A stretch of DNA of 28,249 bases from Ktedonobacteraceae bacterium (GTDB taxonomy: Bacteria; Chloroflexota; Ktedonobacteria; Ktedonobacterales; Ktedonobacteraceae), in contig JADBKA010000038.1 in NCBI GenBank assembly GCA_014896635.1, positions 1 to 28,249 on the forward strand. The letters run 5' to 3'. Under the pieces are notes generated by a model, which saw only the letters and a program-made list of their open reading frames with translations, did not search any database and was not told where the DNA came from. Within the stretch, counting starts at the first letter, position 1; each line of letters begins with the position of its first letter. Position numbers and translations under genes: made by a program. Below, piece after piece: positions 1 to 6,140 of the stretch.

Positions 1-318
1 TGCTGCGGAGGGCCGCCGACGGCAGCTCACTGGGGCATGTGGTCATCTGATCAGCGCGTGGGAGCGCGCCGGGTCCCCACACAGTTGCTGGAGGTAGTAT
101 TCACGGCGATACTGGGGATTCTGGCACTGGTGCTGGTTCTGGGACGTGGGCCGGCAGGAGGCGCTATTTTCGCCGCCGGGCTGGCTGCCTATACACTGGG
201 GCGTCAGTGGATTTTGCGCCTGCGCGCCGAGCCGCGTAAGACAAAATGGGGCTGGCTGGTCACTGCCATTCTCTCAGCGGCGATGCTCGTCGCAGCTCTT
301 ATCATGCTTGTGCGATAG
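1..318 (+). CDS. lgt: Prolipoprotein diacylglyceryl transferase-like protein, C-terminal part (partial, 5' end outside window)
   Basis: The reading frame is open to the left edge, so only the last 105 residues are visible. The segment RRVPTQLLE followed by a hydrophobic helix, then a Gly-rich stretch and LGRQWILRLRAEP, resembles the end of Lgt. In that family an R-x-P-x-Q-L-x-E motif precedes the last transmembrane helices and a GR pair follows. Two further hydrophobic helices (about residues 45-65 and 83-104 of the visible part) end the protein at the membrane. Lgt transfers a diacylglyceryl group from phosphatidylglycerol to lipobox cysteines, which fits the lipoprotein encoded at 6141-7541. 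The match rests on one short motif and topology, so another polytopic membrane protein is possible. Confidence 0.6.
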   Translation, partial: CCGGPPTAAHWGMWSSDQRVGARRVPTQLLEVVFTAILGILALVLVLGRGPAGGAIFAAGLAAYTLGRQWILRLRAEPRKTKWGWLVTAILSAAMLVAALIMLVR

Positions 319-413
319 GCGTTGAGTACCACATTTCACCACTCGTAGAGTCCTCGCACCAGAGGATCGCCGCCGATTTCCCCCAGCCTGGCAAGAAAGA
401 GTGTTCGACAGTA

Positions 414-442
414 TTGAAAAAGCTACGATGATATGTTAAAAT
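414..442 (+). promoter_or_regulatory. Putative promoter of the IS607 recombinase gene
   Basis: TTGAAA at 414-419 and TAAAAT at 437-442 are separated by exactly 17 bases. Transcription would start about seven bases after the -10 box, on or next to the ATG at 449, and no Shine-Dalgarno sequence lies in the six-base gap. The tnpA message is therefore probably leaderless. Confidence 0.5.
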
Positions 443-448
443 GTATGC

Positions 449-1099
449 ATGGAACATACGTATTCACCAGGACAATTTGGGAAGCTGATTGGGAAATCGG
501 TCAATACCTTGCAAAAATGGGATCGCAAGGGTATCCTTCCTGCCTTCCGTAGCCCAACGAATCGCCGCTACTCTACGCATGAACAATATCTGGCCTATCG
601 CGGGTTGATTTCTTCGGAGCGAGGACTGGTCATTGCGTATGCTCGTGTGTCTTCCCCTGGTCAGAAGAAAGACCTTGCCATTCAGAAGGAAGCCCTTCGG
701 GCCTACTGTCTGGAACATCAGGTCAAAGTCGATCAGTGGATCGAAGATAGTGGCTCTGCGCTCAACTACCAACGCAAAGGTTTTAATCAGGTCATCGAAC
801 AAATCGAACTGGGTCTGGTCAAGCAAGTGATCATTGGCTATCAGGATCGTTTTGTGCGCTTTGGCTATGACTGGTTTGAGCAATTCTGCGAGCGGCATGG
901 CACCCAGATCACCGTGATCAATGGCGAAACCTTCTCTCCAGAAGAAGAACTGGTGCGGGATTTGATCGCCATTGTGACCGTCTTCTCTGCTCGGCTTCAT
1001 GGGCTGCGTTCGCACAAAAATCTCATTCGAGCGGCTGCTTTGGGAAAGGACATCACGGATGATCAAGACGCACAAGATCAGACTGCATCCCACTCCTGA
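449..1099 (+). CDS. tnpA: IS607-family serine recombinase (transposase TnpA)
   Basis: This 216-residue protein has the two-domain layout of IS607 transposases. An N-terminal MerR-like helix-turn-helix (about residues 5-50: GKLIGKSVNTLQKWDRKG, then SPTNRRY) is followed by a resolvase-type catalytic domain. YARVSSPGQKKDL holds the nucleophile, probably Ser68, and the QDRFVRFGYDWFE segment carries the Arg pattern of the active site. It ends with helices typical of the family, and the length is normal (about 200-220). The enzyme recombines the element into a circle and inserts it with little target preference. Its last 41 bases overlap tnpB, suggesting translational coupling. The start is the first ATG after a promoter-like sequence, with no ribosome binding site. 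Confidence 0.93.
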   Translation: MEHTYSPGQFGKLIGKSVNTLQKWDRKGILPAFRSPTNRRYSTHEQYLAYRGLISSERGLVIAYARVSSPGQKKDLAIQKEALRAYCLEHQVKVDQWIEDSGSALNYQRKGFNQVIEQIELGLVKQVIIGYQDRFVRFGYDWFEQFCERHGTQITVINGETFSPEEELVRDLIAIVTVFSARLHGLRSHKNLIRAAALGKDITDDQDAQDQTASHS

Positions 1100-2255
1100 G
1101 CAAGCCGTGTATTTTGCGAAAGCGGCAGGCACAGCACGATTTGTGTGGAACTGGACGTTGGCTGAGTGGAACCGCCAATATGAAGCAGGCTTGAAACCAA
1201 CCGCCTTGAAACTCAAGAAACAATTCAACGAGATCCGACGGGAACAGTTCCCCTGGACCTGGGAGGTCACGAAGAACGCTTCAGATCAGCCTATTCTGGA
1301 CTTGGGGAAAGCGTTTACCGCCTTTTTTGAAGGACGGGCACGCAGGCCGAAGTTCAAAAGCAAAAAGAAAAGCAAACCGAGCTTTTATCTCGCAAATGAT
1401 CAATTCGAGTTGAAAGATCACCACGTCTGGATACCGAAGCTTGGCTGGGTGAATATGTCCGCGAACCTCCGCTTCAAAGGCAAGATCACAGGCGCACGCA
1501 TCACCAAAACCGCAGACTGGTGGTTCATCAGCATTACAGTAGAAGTCCCAGATGCCAGGCTCGCCAGCAAAAAAACAGCAGTCGGCATCGATGTTGGCCT
1601 GAATCGACTGGCAACCTTGAGTACGGGAGAGGGATACGAGAACCAAGCATTCCTCAAAACGGCCCTCTCAAAGCTGCGTCAAGCCAACAAGCGATTGCAT
1701 CGCAGGAAACCGGGGTCAAAAAACCGTGAAAAGGCGCGGCGTCAGGTGGCACGCCTGCACTACCGCATCACCTGCCTAAGAGATGATGTGCTTCACAAGA
1801 TGACCACCAGGCTGGCCAATTGCTATGGGATCATTGGCATCGAAGATCTGAACCTGAAAGGCTTGCTGAAAAATCGCCAGCTCGCTCGCTCGTTCTCGGA
1901 TGCGGCGTTGGGCAAGCTCTTGACGCTGCTCATCTCAAAGGTCGAGCAGCGCGGCGGGCAGGTCGTCAAAATAGGTCGCTTCTTTCCTTCCAGTAAGGCG
2001 TGTCACTGTTGTGGCTGGAAATGGGAAGAGATGACGCTTCAAGATCGCGTGTTTCTTTGTCAGAATCCAATGTGTACGTATTATCAGTTCCCGCAAGATC
2101 GTGATTACAATGCTGGTCAGAATATCCTGCGGGAAGCCTTACGCTTGATCGGGCTGGGAGATCAAGCCGTCAACGGTACTGGCTCCGGCGATGACAGACG
2201 AGGACGTAAAATTGCCTGCGGACGCGGGGTAAGACCAAAAAGGCTCTGGCCTTGA
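1059..2255 (+). CDS. tnpB: TnpB RNA-guided nuclease (IS607-associated)
   Basis: The 398-residue product carries the N-terminal TnpB domain (FVWNWTLAEW) and a complete RuvC-like nuclease. Catalytic acidic residues are D178 in VGIDVGLN, E262 in GIEDLNLKG and the DRDYNAGQN motif at 347-355. A zinc finger lies between the last two, with C315/C318 and C334/C339. Known TnpB proteins use an RNA from the element's right end as guide to cut empty donor sites and keep the element in place. ATG 1059 was chosen because MIKTHKIRLHPTPEQ is the usual TnpB start, although the frame is open further upstream. The current frame ends in an atypical short tail; the expected tail lies in the -1 frame (see separate entry). 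The catalytic core is intact. Confidence 0.92.
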   Translation: MIKTHKIRLHPTPEQAVYFAKAAGTARFVWNWTLAEWNRQYEAGLKPTALKLKKQFNEIRREQFPWTWEVTKNASDQPILDLGKAFTAFFEGRARRPKFKSKKKSKPSFYLANDQFELKDHHVWIPKLGWVNMSANLRFKGKITGARITKTADWWFISITVEVPDARLASKKTAVGIDVGLNRLATLSTGEGYENQAFLKTALSKLRQANKRLHRRKPGSKNREKARRQVARLHYRITCLRDDVLHKMTTRLANCYGIIGIEDLNLKGLLKNRQLARSFSDAALGKLLTLLISKVEQRGGQVVKIGRFFPSSKACHCCGWKWEEMTLQDRVFLCQNPMCTYYQFPQDRDYNAGQNILREALRLIGLGDQAVNGTGSGDDRRGRKIACGRGVRPKRLWP

Positions 2256-2310
2256 GGCTCCTACGGTTGAAACAGGAACAACGAAATTCTTTGGCAGGTG
2301 TGTGCTTGCA
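2150..2310 (+). ncRNA. Candidate TnpB guide RNA (omega RNA) region at the element's right end
   Basis: In known elements the omega RNA scaffold overlaps the 3' end of tnpB and runs to the element's right boundary, with the guide taken from flanking DNA. The stretch here includes small foldable pieces such as AGCCGTCAACGG and a segment ending near GGTTGAAACAGG. Only the position supports the call; neither scaffold nor boundary was resolved. Confidence 0.3.
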
Positions 2311-2341
2311 TACATTTGCCTATGAAAATTGGAGCAGATAA
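2237..2341 (+). other. TnpB C-terminal tail displaced into the -1 frame after an A5 run
   Basis: The tnpB frame reads CCA AAA AGG at 2235-2243 and stops at 2253-2255. In the -1 frame, starting at AAG 2240, 33 codons run to TAA 2339-2341 and include LRLLRLKQEQRNS. A Lys/Gln/Glu-rich ending of this kind is the usual C terminus of TnpB proteins. Either one A has been lost from a run of six, or ribosomes slip back one base on the A run before the AGG codon. The extension overlaps the end of the convergent gene by about 20 bases. Confidence 0.5.
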
Positions 2342-3318
2342 CCTTCTACCTGCTCAGGCGTCAAAAGCACAGTGGTGACAGGATACGCCTGCCTGCCGGG
2401 AACCGGGGGTAGTTTGATGCTTTCGGTAATCGTTGCGCCACCTGACAGCGTATCCTGCACGTCGATACGGTAACACTGGTAGTCAGGAGCTTCCAGCAAC
2501 TGATATGTTTCGTCGCGGAAAGCGTGGAACTCGGCCAGGCGTTCAGCACGGATACGCTCGCGCATTTTCCTTTCTTGCCGTTCCTGCTCCAGTTCAGCCG
2601 GACTCAAGCGATCTCTTATCTTTTTAAGCTCTTCATAGAGCGCCTGTGCCTCATGCCGTAATTTCTGATCTTTCTCAGATTGTCCGTGCAGTTCGCCCAG
2701 AAGGCGCCCGGTCTGTTCAATTTGCTCAGAAAGCGTCAACGCGAACTCCGGGTTGCGGTACACGCGCGCATGCAGTCGCCCGACAATCCAGCCAAAAAGA
2801 CGCTGGAGTCGGCGCAGATCATCCTGGTCAGGCCGCACTTTTCCATCCAGCACATGTTGCAAATGTGAGAACTCGGCCCAGGTATTCTGTTCAATCGCCC
2901 TCTGTTTGAATGTTCTCAGCAGCTCGGCACCGAGACCGGCCTCTTCGCGGATAATCTCTTCTGCCGTCATGCCCGGCCGCGTGGCGGTCCGTTCAGAACC
3001 AGCATAGTAGCCCTCCAGGCCGGTATAGGGGAGTTCTACCTGCCTGTTGCTCCCTGCAAGGACCGCGTGAGGATTGCCAACGATGACGCCACCTCGTCCA
3101 TGCTTCAACAGCAGAAAGGCAAGGTAGCGCACATTGCGGGCTGGCATACCGCCATCGCTGTTGACGCGCCCGATGATCGCATTCCGAAAAGCGTCCTGCT
3201 GCGCTCTTTTCCCCTGTTCAGTTGACGCATTTCAGGCATCCGCGTATGCCCGTCTCAGCACCAGCAGTTCGGAACTGAGCAGCGGCCAGCGATGTTCGAG
3301 TGCATCATTATCTGACAT
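2320..3318 (-). pseudogene. Unknown coiled-coil protein, reading frame interrupted by an in-frame TGA
   Basis: Reading from ATG 3316-3318, the frame gives 28 sensible codons (starting MSDNDALEHRWPLL), meets TGA at 3232-3234, then continues in the same frame for 304 codons to 2320. The ATG at 3316-3318 overlaps the end of the sufU-like gene by 11 bases, which is typical of a coupled start. Codons just after the TGA (ASTEQGKRAQQDAFRNAIIGRV) look protein-coding although they lie upstream of the next ATG (3145-3147). The product is soluble, with a charged probable coiled coil (about residues 150-230 of the downstream part) rich in Glu, Gln and Arg. I do not recognise the family. Possibilities are a nonsense mutation, a sequencing error, or re-initiation at 3147 giving a 275-residue protein. 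Confidence 0.55.
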
Positions 3319-3715
3319 GCTCTTCGCCTGCCCTTTTATGCATTGCATACTCATGCACGCCCTTCTTGAGCGTACCCAGTGCCAGCGTTGCGCAGGTGGG
3401 ACGTGTCATCACCAGCTCGCGTCCCAGATCTTCGATCAGGTCCTCAAAACTCATCGCCTCGATCTCTTCGGCGCTCATGCCCCGCACAAGCTCCGTCACA
3501 TACGAAGCCGCAGCTCTGCTGATTGTGCATCCTTCGCCATCCCAGCGCACTTCATCAACCTTCCCATCCTGGTCAAAGTGCGCTTGCATCGTGATGATAT
3601 CGGCACAGCCGGGATTGCCACCTTTCAGATTGACGTCGGGATGCTCCAGTGAGCCGCGATTACGTGGATTTTCGTAGTGCTCAAGCAGAAATTCAATAGC
3701 TTCTTGACGATCCAT
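3308..3715 (-). CDS. sufU: SufU/IscU-like iron-sulfur cluster assembly scaffold
   Basis: The 135-residue protein carries the three conserved cysteines of the NifU N-terminal/SufU family: C37 in GNPGCAD (with D39), C63 in GEGCTIS and C108 in RPTCATLAL. The N-terminal EHYENPRNRG is also diagnostic. These residues bind zinc or a nascent Fe-S cluster. In Gram-positive-type SUF systems the protein accepts sulfur from SufS and passes it on. The RPTCATLAL context, rather than the HCS of IscU, favours SufU. It is slightly shorter than Bacillus SufU. A GGGAG ribosome binding site precedes the start. No sufS, sufB or sufC is visible nearby; the downstream partner is the interrupted unknown gene, with overlapping start and stop. 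Confidence 0.88.
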   Translation of the reverse strand: MDRQEAIEFLLEHYENPRNRGSLEHPDVNLKGGNPGCADIITMQAHFDQDGKVDEVRWDGEGCTISRAAASYVTELVRGMSAEEIEAMSFEDLIEDLGRELVMTRPTCATLALGTLKKGVHEYAMHKRAGEEHVR

Positions 3716-3809
3716 CTATTTTTCTCCCTCGACGGGACTCTCCCCATTTCCATTACCTTTATTTTCCCTTTCACTCATAATGAAGAGAAAGGAGAAAATA
3801 AAGTTTTTC

Positions 3810-3913
3810 GGGGACACCCGTTCCCCTCTGGGGAACTATATCCTGCTCTGCGGGGACCCGACCCCACTTTGTGGGGACCCGGCGGGACCGCCGGAAGGCT
3901 TTGCCCCTGGACC
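3810..3913 (+). repeat. GC-rich multi-hairpin intergenic repeat, copy A
   Basis: Three tight hairpins stand side by side. GTTCCCC/GGGGAAC (3820-3826 with 3830-3836) has a 3-base loop. CCCCAC/GTGGGG (3862-3867 with 3871-3876) has a 3-base loop. CCGGCGG/CCGCCGG (3879-3885 with 3888-3894) is separated by two bases. The block starts GGGGACACCC and ends GGCTTTGCCCCTGGACC. Both end motifs recur in modified form at 12712-12782, so this appears to be a dispersed repeat family. Confidence 0.55.
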
Positions 3914-4125
3914 TTCGCTCTTGTTTCTCTCCTCCATTCTATCTCATAAGCCGGGAGCATCACAAGCGAGTTTGCATCTCACTTATCACTTATCACAAGA
4001 ATGAGATCAAACGGCAGAAATAAAGGGCAGAATACACAAATTATTCTAAATATTTTATTTTATTAATTTTTACCAGGATATATCATAAATTTTACTTCAC
4101 TAAAAATAATATTTTTCACTTTCTA
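3914..4125. other. Intergenic stretch, largely AT-rich
   Basis: No gene was found here. A short tandem repeat on the minus strand (GTGATAA twice, then GTGAG, within 3978-3996) lies upstream of the sufU-like gene. From about 4020 the DNA becomes strongly AT-rich with long A/T runs leading to the promoter at 4126. This is unlike the rest of the window and may act as an UP-like or bendable element. Confidence 0.5.
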
Positions 4126-4154
4126 TAGACATCTGGCATGATATTATATATAAT
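4126..4154 (+). promoter_or_regulatory. Strong putative promoter upstream of the CDF leader
   Basis: TAGACA at 4126-4131 and a perfect TATAAT at 4149-4154 are separated by 17 bases, at the end of an AT-rich tract. Transcription would start near 4161, exactly where the foldable GC-rich leader begins and about 220 bases before the ATG at 4383. Confidence 0.65.
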
Positions 4155-4160
4155 ATAGGC

Positions 4161-4382
4161 CATGGGGAGCGTGTCCTCCCCCATCCAGCGGTACTCCCTG
4201 GGGAATTGCACACGCAGCCATGACCGGGGGAACGGTACCGGCCTCTCCTGGCTATGGAGAGCCTCAGAGAGGTAAGAGGCCGAGTTTCATGAAGAATGGG
4301 AACGATTTTGAAAGTCTCGGGCTTCGAGAGAGAAGCCTATCTCAAACACTTCCCTGCTGGCAGGAACGATCACGAGGATGAG
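4161..4382 (+). ncRNA. Long structured 5' leader, candidate riboswitch or attenuator
   Basis: From the predicted start site the leader is GC-rich and foldable. ATGGGG (4162-4167) pairs with CCCCAT (4179-4184). GCGTGT (4169-4174) can pair with ACACGC (4210-4215). CGGTAC (4189-4194) can pair with GTACCG (4235-4240). GGCCTCT (4240-4246) can pair with AGAGGCC (4275-4281), while CTCTCC (4244-4249) can instead pair with GGAGAG (4256-4261); these two are mutually exclusive. A further stem GGCTTC/GAAGCC lies near 4320-4337. The following gene is a metal-exporter-type CDF, so a metal sensor would make sense. From memory the sequence does not match the NiCo, manganese (yybP-ykoY) or M-box consensus. 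Identity remains open. Confidence 0.45.
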
Positions 4383-5271
4383 ATGAACCTACCATCTTTG
4401 CGCTTCTATATGTTTTTATCCATTGCCGCTGCTCTGGTGACGATGGCCGTCAAATTTGTGGGCTATCTGCTGACCGGTTCAGTGGGGTTGTTTTCGGACG
4501 CAGCGGAGTCGGTGGTTAATCTGGTAGCAGCCCTGGTCGGACTGTGGGCTGTGACACTGGCCACACGGCCTGCCGATCAAGAGCATATGCTCCAGTAAGT
4601 CGGAACCTCGCCAGTGGGGTAGAGGACACTTATTCTGGTGCTGGGCGATTGCCTACGAGGCAATCCCATTCTTCACCGGAGCCAATCGATCAAAAATATC
4701 TGGGGTTGAGTTCTCCGTTCTGGGAGCTATCATCAACGGCTTTTAGGCAGGTTTATGTTGAGAAGGCAAGAAGCGCTCCATCACGCTCCAGGCCGACGCC
4801 CACCACCTGTTTACCGATGTGTTCACGACCGCAGGGGTCCTGATAGGGGTCCTGCTTGTTGTCCTGACACAGTGGTATATTCTTGATCCGCTCGTGGCGC
4901 TTGTAGTAGCCGCCAATATCATCTGGACGGGAATCAAGCTCTTACGACAGACTGTATCAGGGGTGCTTGATACTGCGCTCCCCCAGGAAGATCAAGAACG
5001 CATTAAAGAGGTACTGGCCCCTTATCAACAGCAAGGGATCGAGTTTCATGCGTTCCGTAGTCGCCTATCGGGAAGGCGCCGCTTCGTCTCGTTCCATGTT
5101 ATTGTGCCTGGAACCTGGACAGTTCGCAAAGGGCATGCACTCTGTGAGGAAATCGAATTAGCACTTCATGCAGCTTTACCTGAAAGCACGGTATTTACTC
5201 ACCTCGAACCCAAAGAGGACCCGGTGACTTTCCAAGATATCGAATTAGATCGAGCATCATCGACCCGCTGA
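4383..5271 (+). pseudogene. Cation diffusion facilitator (CDF) transporter, broken by frameshifts
   Basis: Pieces of one CDF protein lie in successive frames. The first (4383-4598) encodes MNLPSLRFY, two transmembrane helices, [10 protein letters not shown] and a PADQEH segment, then stops. A second piece (about 4604-4630) reads NLASGVEDT; a third (about 4705-4743) reads FSVLGAIING. The last (about 4764-5271) encodes SITLQADAHHLFTD with the HxxxD metal motif, two helices and the cytoplasmic domain ending THLEPKEDP. At least two frameshifts and a stop separate them. CDF proteins export divalent metals by proton antiport. ATG 4383 follows a GAGGATGAG sequence; an in-frame ATG at 4296 is also possible. 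The C-terminal domain is well preserved, so decay is recent or the breaks are assembly errors. Confidence 0.8.
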
Positions 5272-5348
5272 CTCCCACCCCTGTCTTCCTCAAAGTTCAA
5301 CTTTAGCGCCTTCTCGCTGAAAATGCGAGCAAGCACCCGGTAAAGAAG

Positions 5349-5382
5349 GTCAGCCGCTGAGTGGAGCCGCTCAGTGGCTGAC
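5349..5382. other. Strong inverted repeat downstream of the CDF remnant
   Basis: Thirteen bases (5349-5361) pair with 5370-5382 around an 8-base loop, with a single G-T wobble. No T-run follows on the plus strand, so it is not a classical terminator in that direction. It may be a 3' stabiliser or a processing site. Confidence 0.5.
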
Positions 5383-5449
5383 TGCGCCGATATCCCGGAC
5401 CAAAATGCTGTATAGTCAGCATACCTGCTCCTTCCCTTGAGGATAATTC

Positions 5450-5458
5450 TGATACAAT
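5450..5458 (+). promoter_or_regulatory. Putative extended -10 element upstream of the GNAT gene
   Basis: TGATACAAT is a TG-N-TACAAT extended -10 box, 31 bases before the ATG at 5490. No good -35 is seen. The same TGATACAAT recurs before the gene at 24147. Confidence 0.3.
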
Positions 5459-5489
5459 AACTATTAAGCAACGAAACAAGAGGTAACTG

Positions 5490-6092
5490 ATGACCAACGA
5501 ACCGGTTCTCCTTGACGCATGCCATCTCAAGCCGGCAGCCGTCATCCTGGGCAAAGCTTTTAAGCATGATCCTTTGATGCAATATTTTGTGCCTGATGAG
5601 ATCAGGCGAGCGCGCATCCTGCCCGCACTTTTTGAGATGACGGTGCGCTACTGCCTGCGCTATGGAGAAGTGTACACCACCGCTGCGGTAGAAGGCGTGG
5701 CCTGCTGGCTGACGCCGGGCAACACAACGTTTCGTATTGGCCGTATGCTGCGCTGTGGCATCACGCTTTCGCCGTTCGATTTCGGTCTGGAAGGGCTGCG
5801 CCGTTTTATTCGCATCTCAAATTTTACCGAAGCACTGCACAAAAGCTGCATTGCGGGATCGCACTGGTATTTGTGGGCTATTGGTGTCGATCCGCGCAGT
5901 CATGGCCGGGGTATTGGCGGCGGACTGCTCCAGCCAGTCCTGGCAAAGGCCGCCGCCGAGCGCCTGCCCTGTTACCTGGAAACTCAGAACGAGCGCAATG
6001 TCTCGTTCTACCAGAAACACGGCTTCGAGATAGCCCGCGCGGAGCGAATCCCCGGCACTGATCTGCACGTCTGGGCCATGCTTCGCCACTAG
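5490..6092 (+). CDS. GNAT-family N-acetyltransferase
   Basis: This 200-residue protein has a GNAT fold. WAIGVDPRSHGRGIGGGLLQ (about 129-148) contains the acetyl-CoA pyrophosphate loop (R/Q-x-x-G-x-G/A), and YLETQNERNVSFYQKHGFE is the typical motif B region near the C terminus. The N-terminal half, with a DPLMQYFVPDE segment, resembles stand-alone acetyltransferases in antibiotic or small-molecule contexts, but the substrate cannot be read from the sequence. An AGAGG ribosome binding site lies seven bases before the ATG. It appears to be monocistronic, between the CDF remnant and a convergent solute-binding protein gene. Confidence 0.88.
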   Translation: MTNEPVLLDACHLKPAAVILGKAFKHDPLMQYFVPDEIRRARILPALFEMTVRYCLRYGEVYTTAAVEGVACWLTPGNTTFRIGRMLRCGITLSPFDFGLEGLRRFIRISNFTEALHKSCIAGSHWYLWAIGVDPRSHGRGIGGGLLQPVLAKAAAERLPCYLETQNERNVSFYQKHGFEIARAERIPGTDLHVWAMLRH

Positions 6093-6140
6093 CTTGTGTA
6101 TATGCCGGCGTGCAAAGGCGCGCTTCGGACAACCGGTCTG

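Larger units (their letters stand above)
414..2341 (+). mobile_element. IS607-family insertion sequence (tnpA serine recombinase + tnpB nuclease), ends approximate
   Basis: The element is defined by a MerR-HTH serine recombinase gene overlapping a tnpB gene in the same direction, the standard IS607 arrangement. No terminal inverted repeats or target duplication are visible, as expected for this family, so the ends cannot be fixed by eye. The left limit is given at the promoter and the right limit at the end of the alternative tnpB reading frame. The element sits between the lgt-like gene and a convergent unknown gene and does not visibly interrupt either. A copy-to-copy comparison within the genome would set the true ends. 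Confidence 0.75.

Noticed and set aside
464..1270. 268-codon open frame on the minus strand across the transposon.
   Set aside because: Antisense to tnpA and the tnpB start, whose catalytic motifs are all intact; composition is that of a shadow frame.
3232..3234. TGA as a selenocysteine codon or a sign of a changed genetic code.
   Set aside because: No obvious hairpin of the right type right after it, no redox-motif context, and TGA ends several clear genes here (for example the sigma factor and tnpB), so it is a normal stop in this genome.
4228..4245. GGGGGAACGGTACCGG resembles the T-box antiterminator core (GGGTGGNACCGCG).
   Set aside because: No specifier stem or AGTA features upstream, and the following gene is a metal transporter rather than an amino acid gene.
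5349..5382. Intrinsic terminator after the CDF remnant.
   Set aside because: The 13-base-pair hairpin is strong but no T-run follows on the plus strand, so it is listed only as an inverted repeat.
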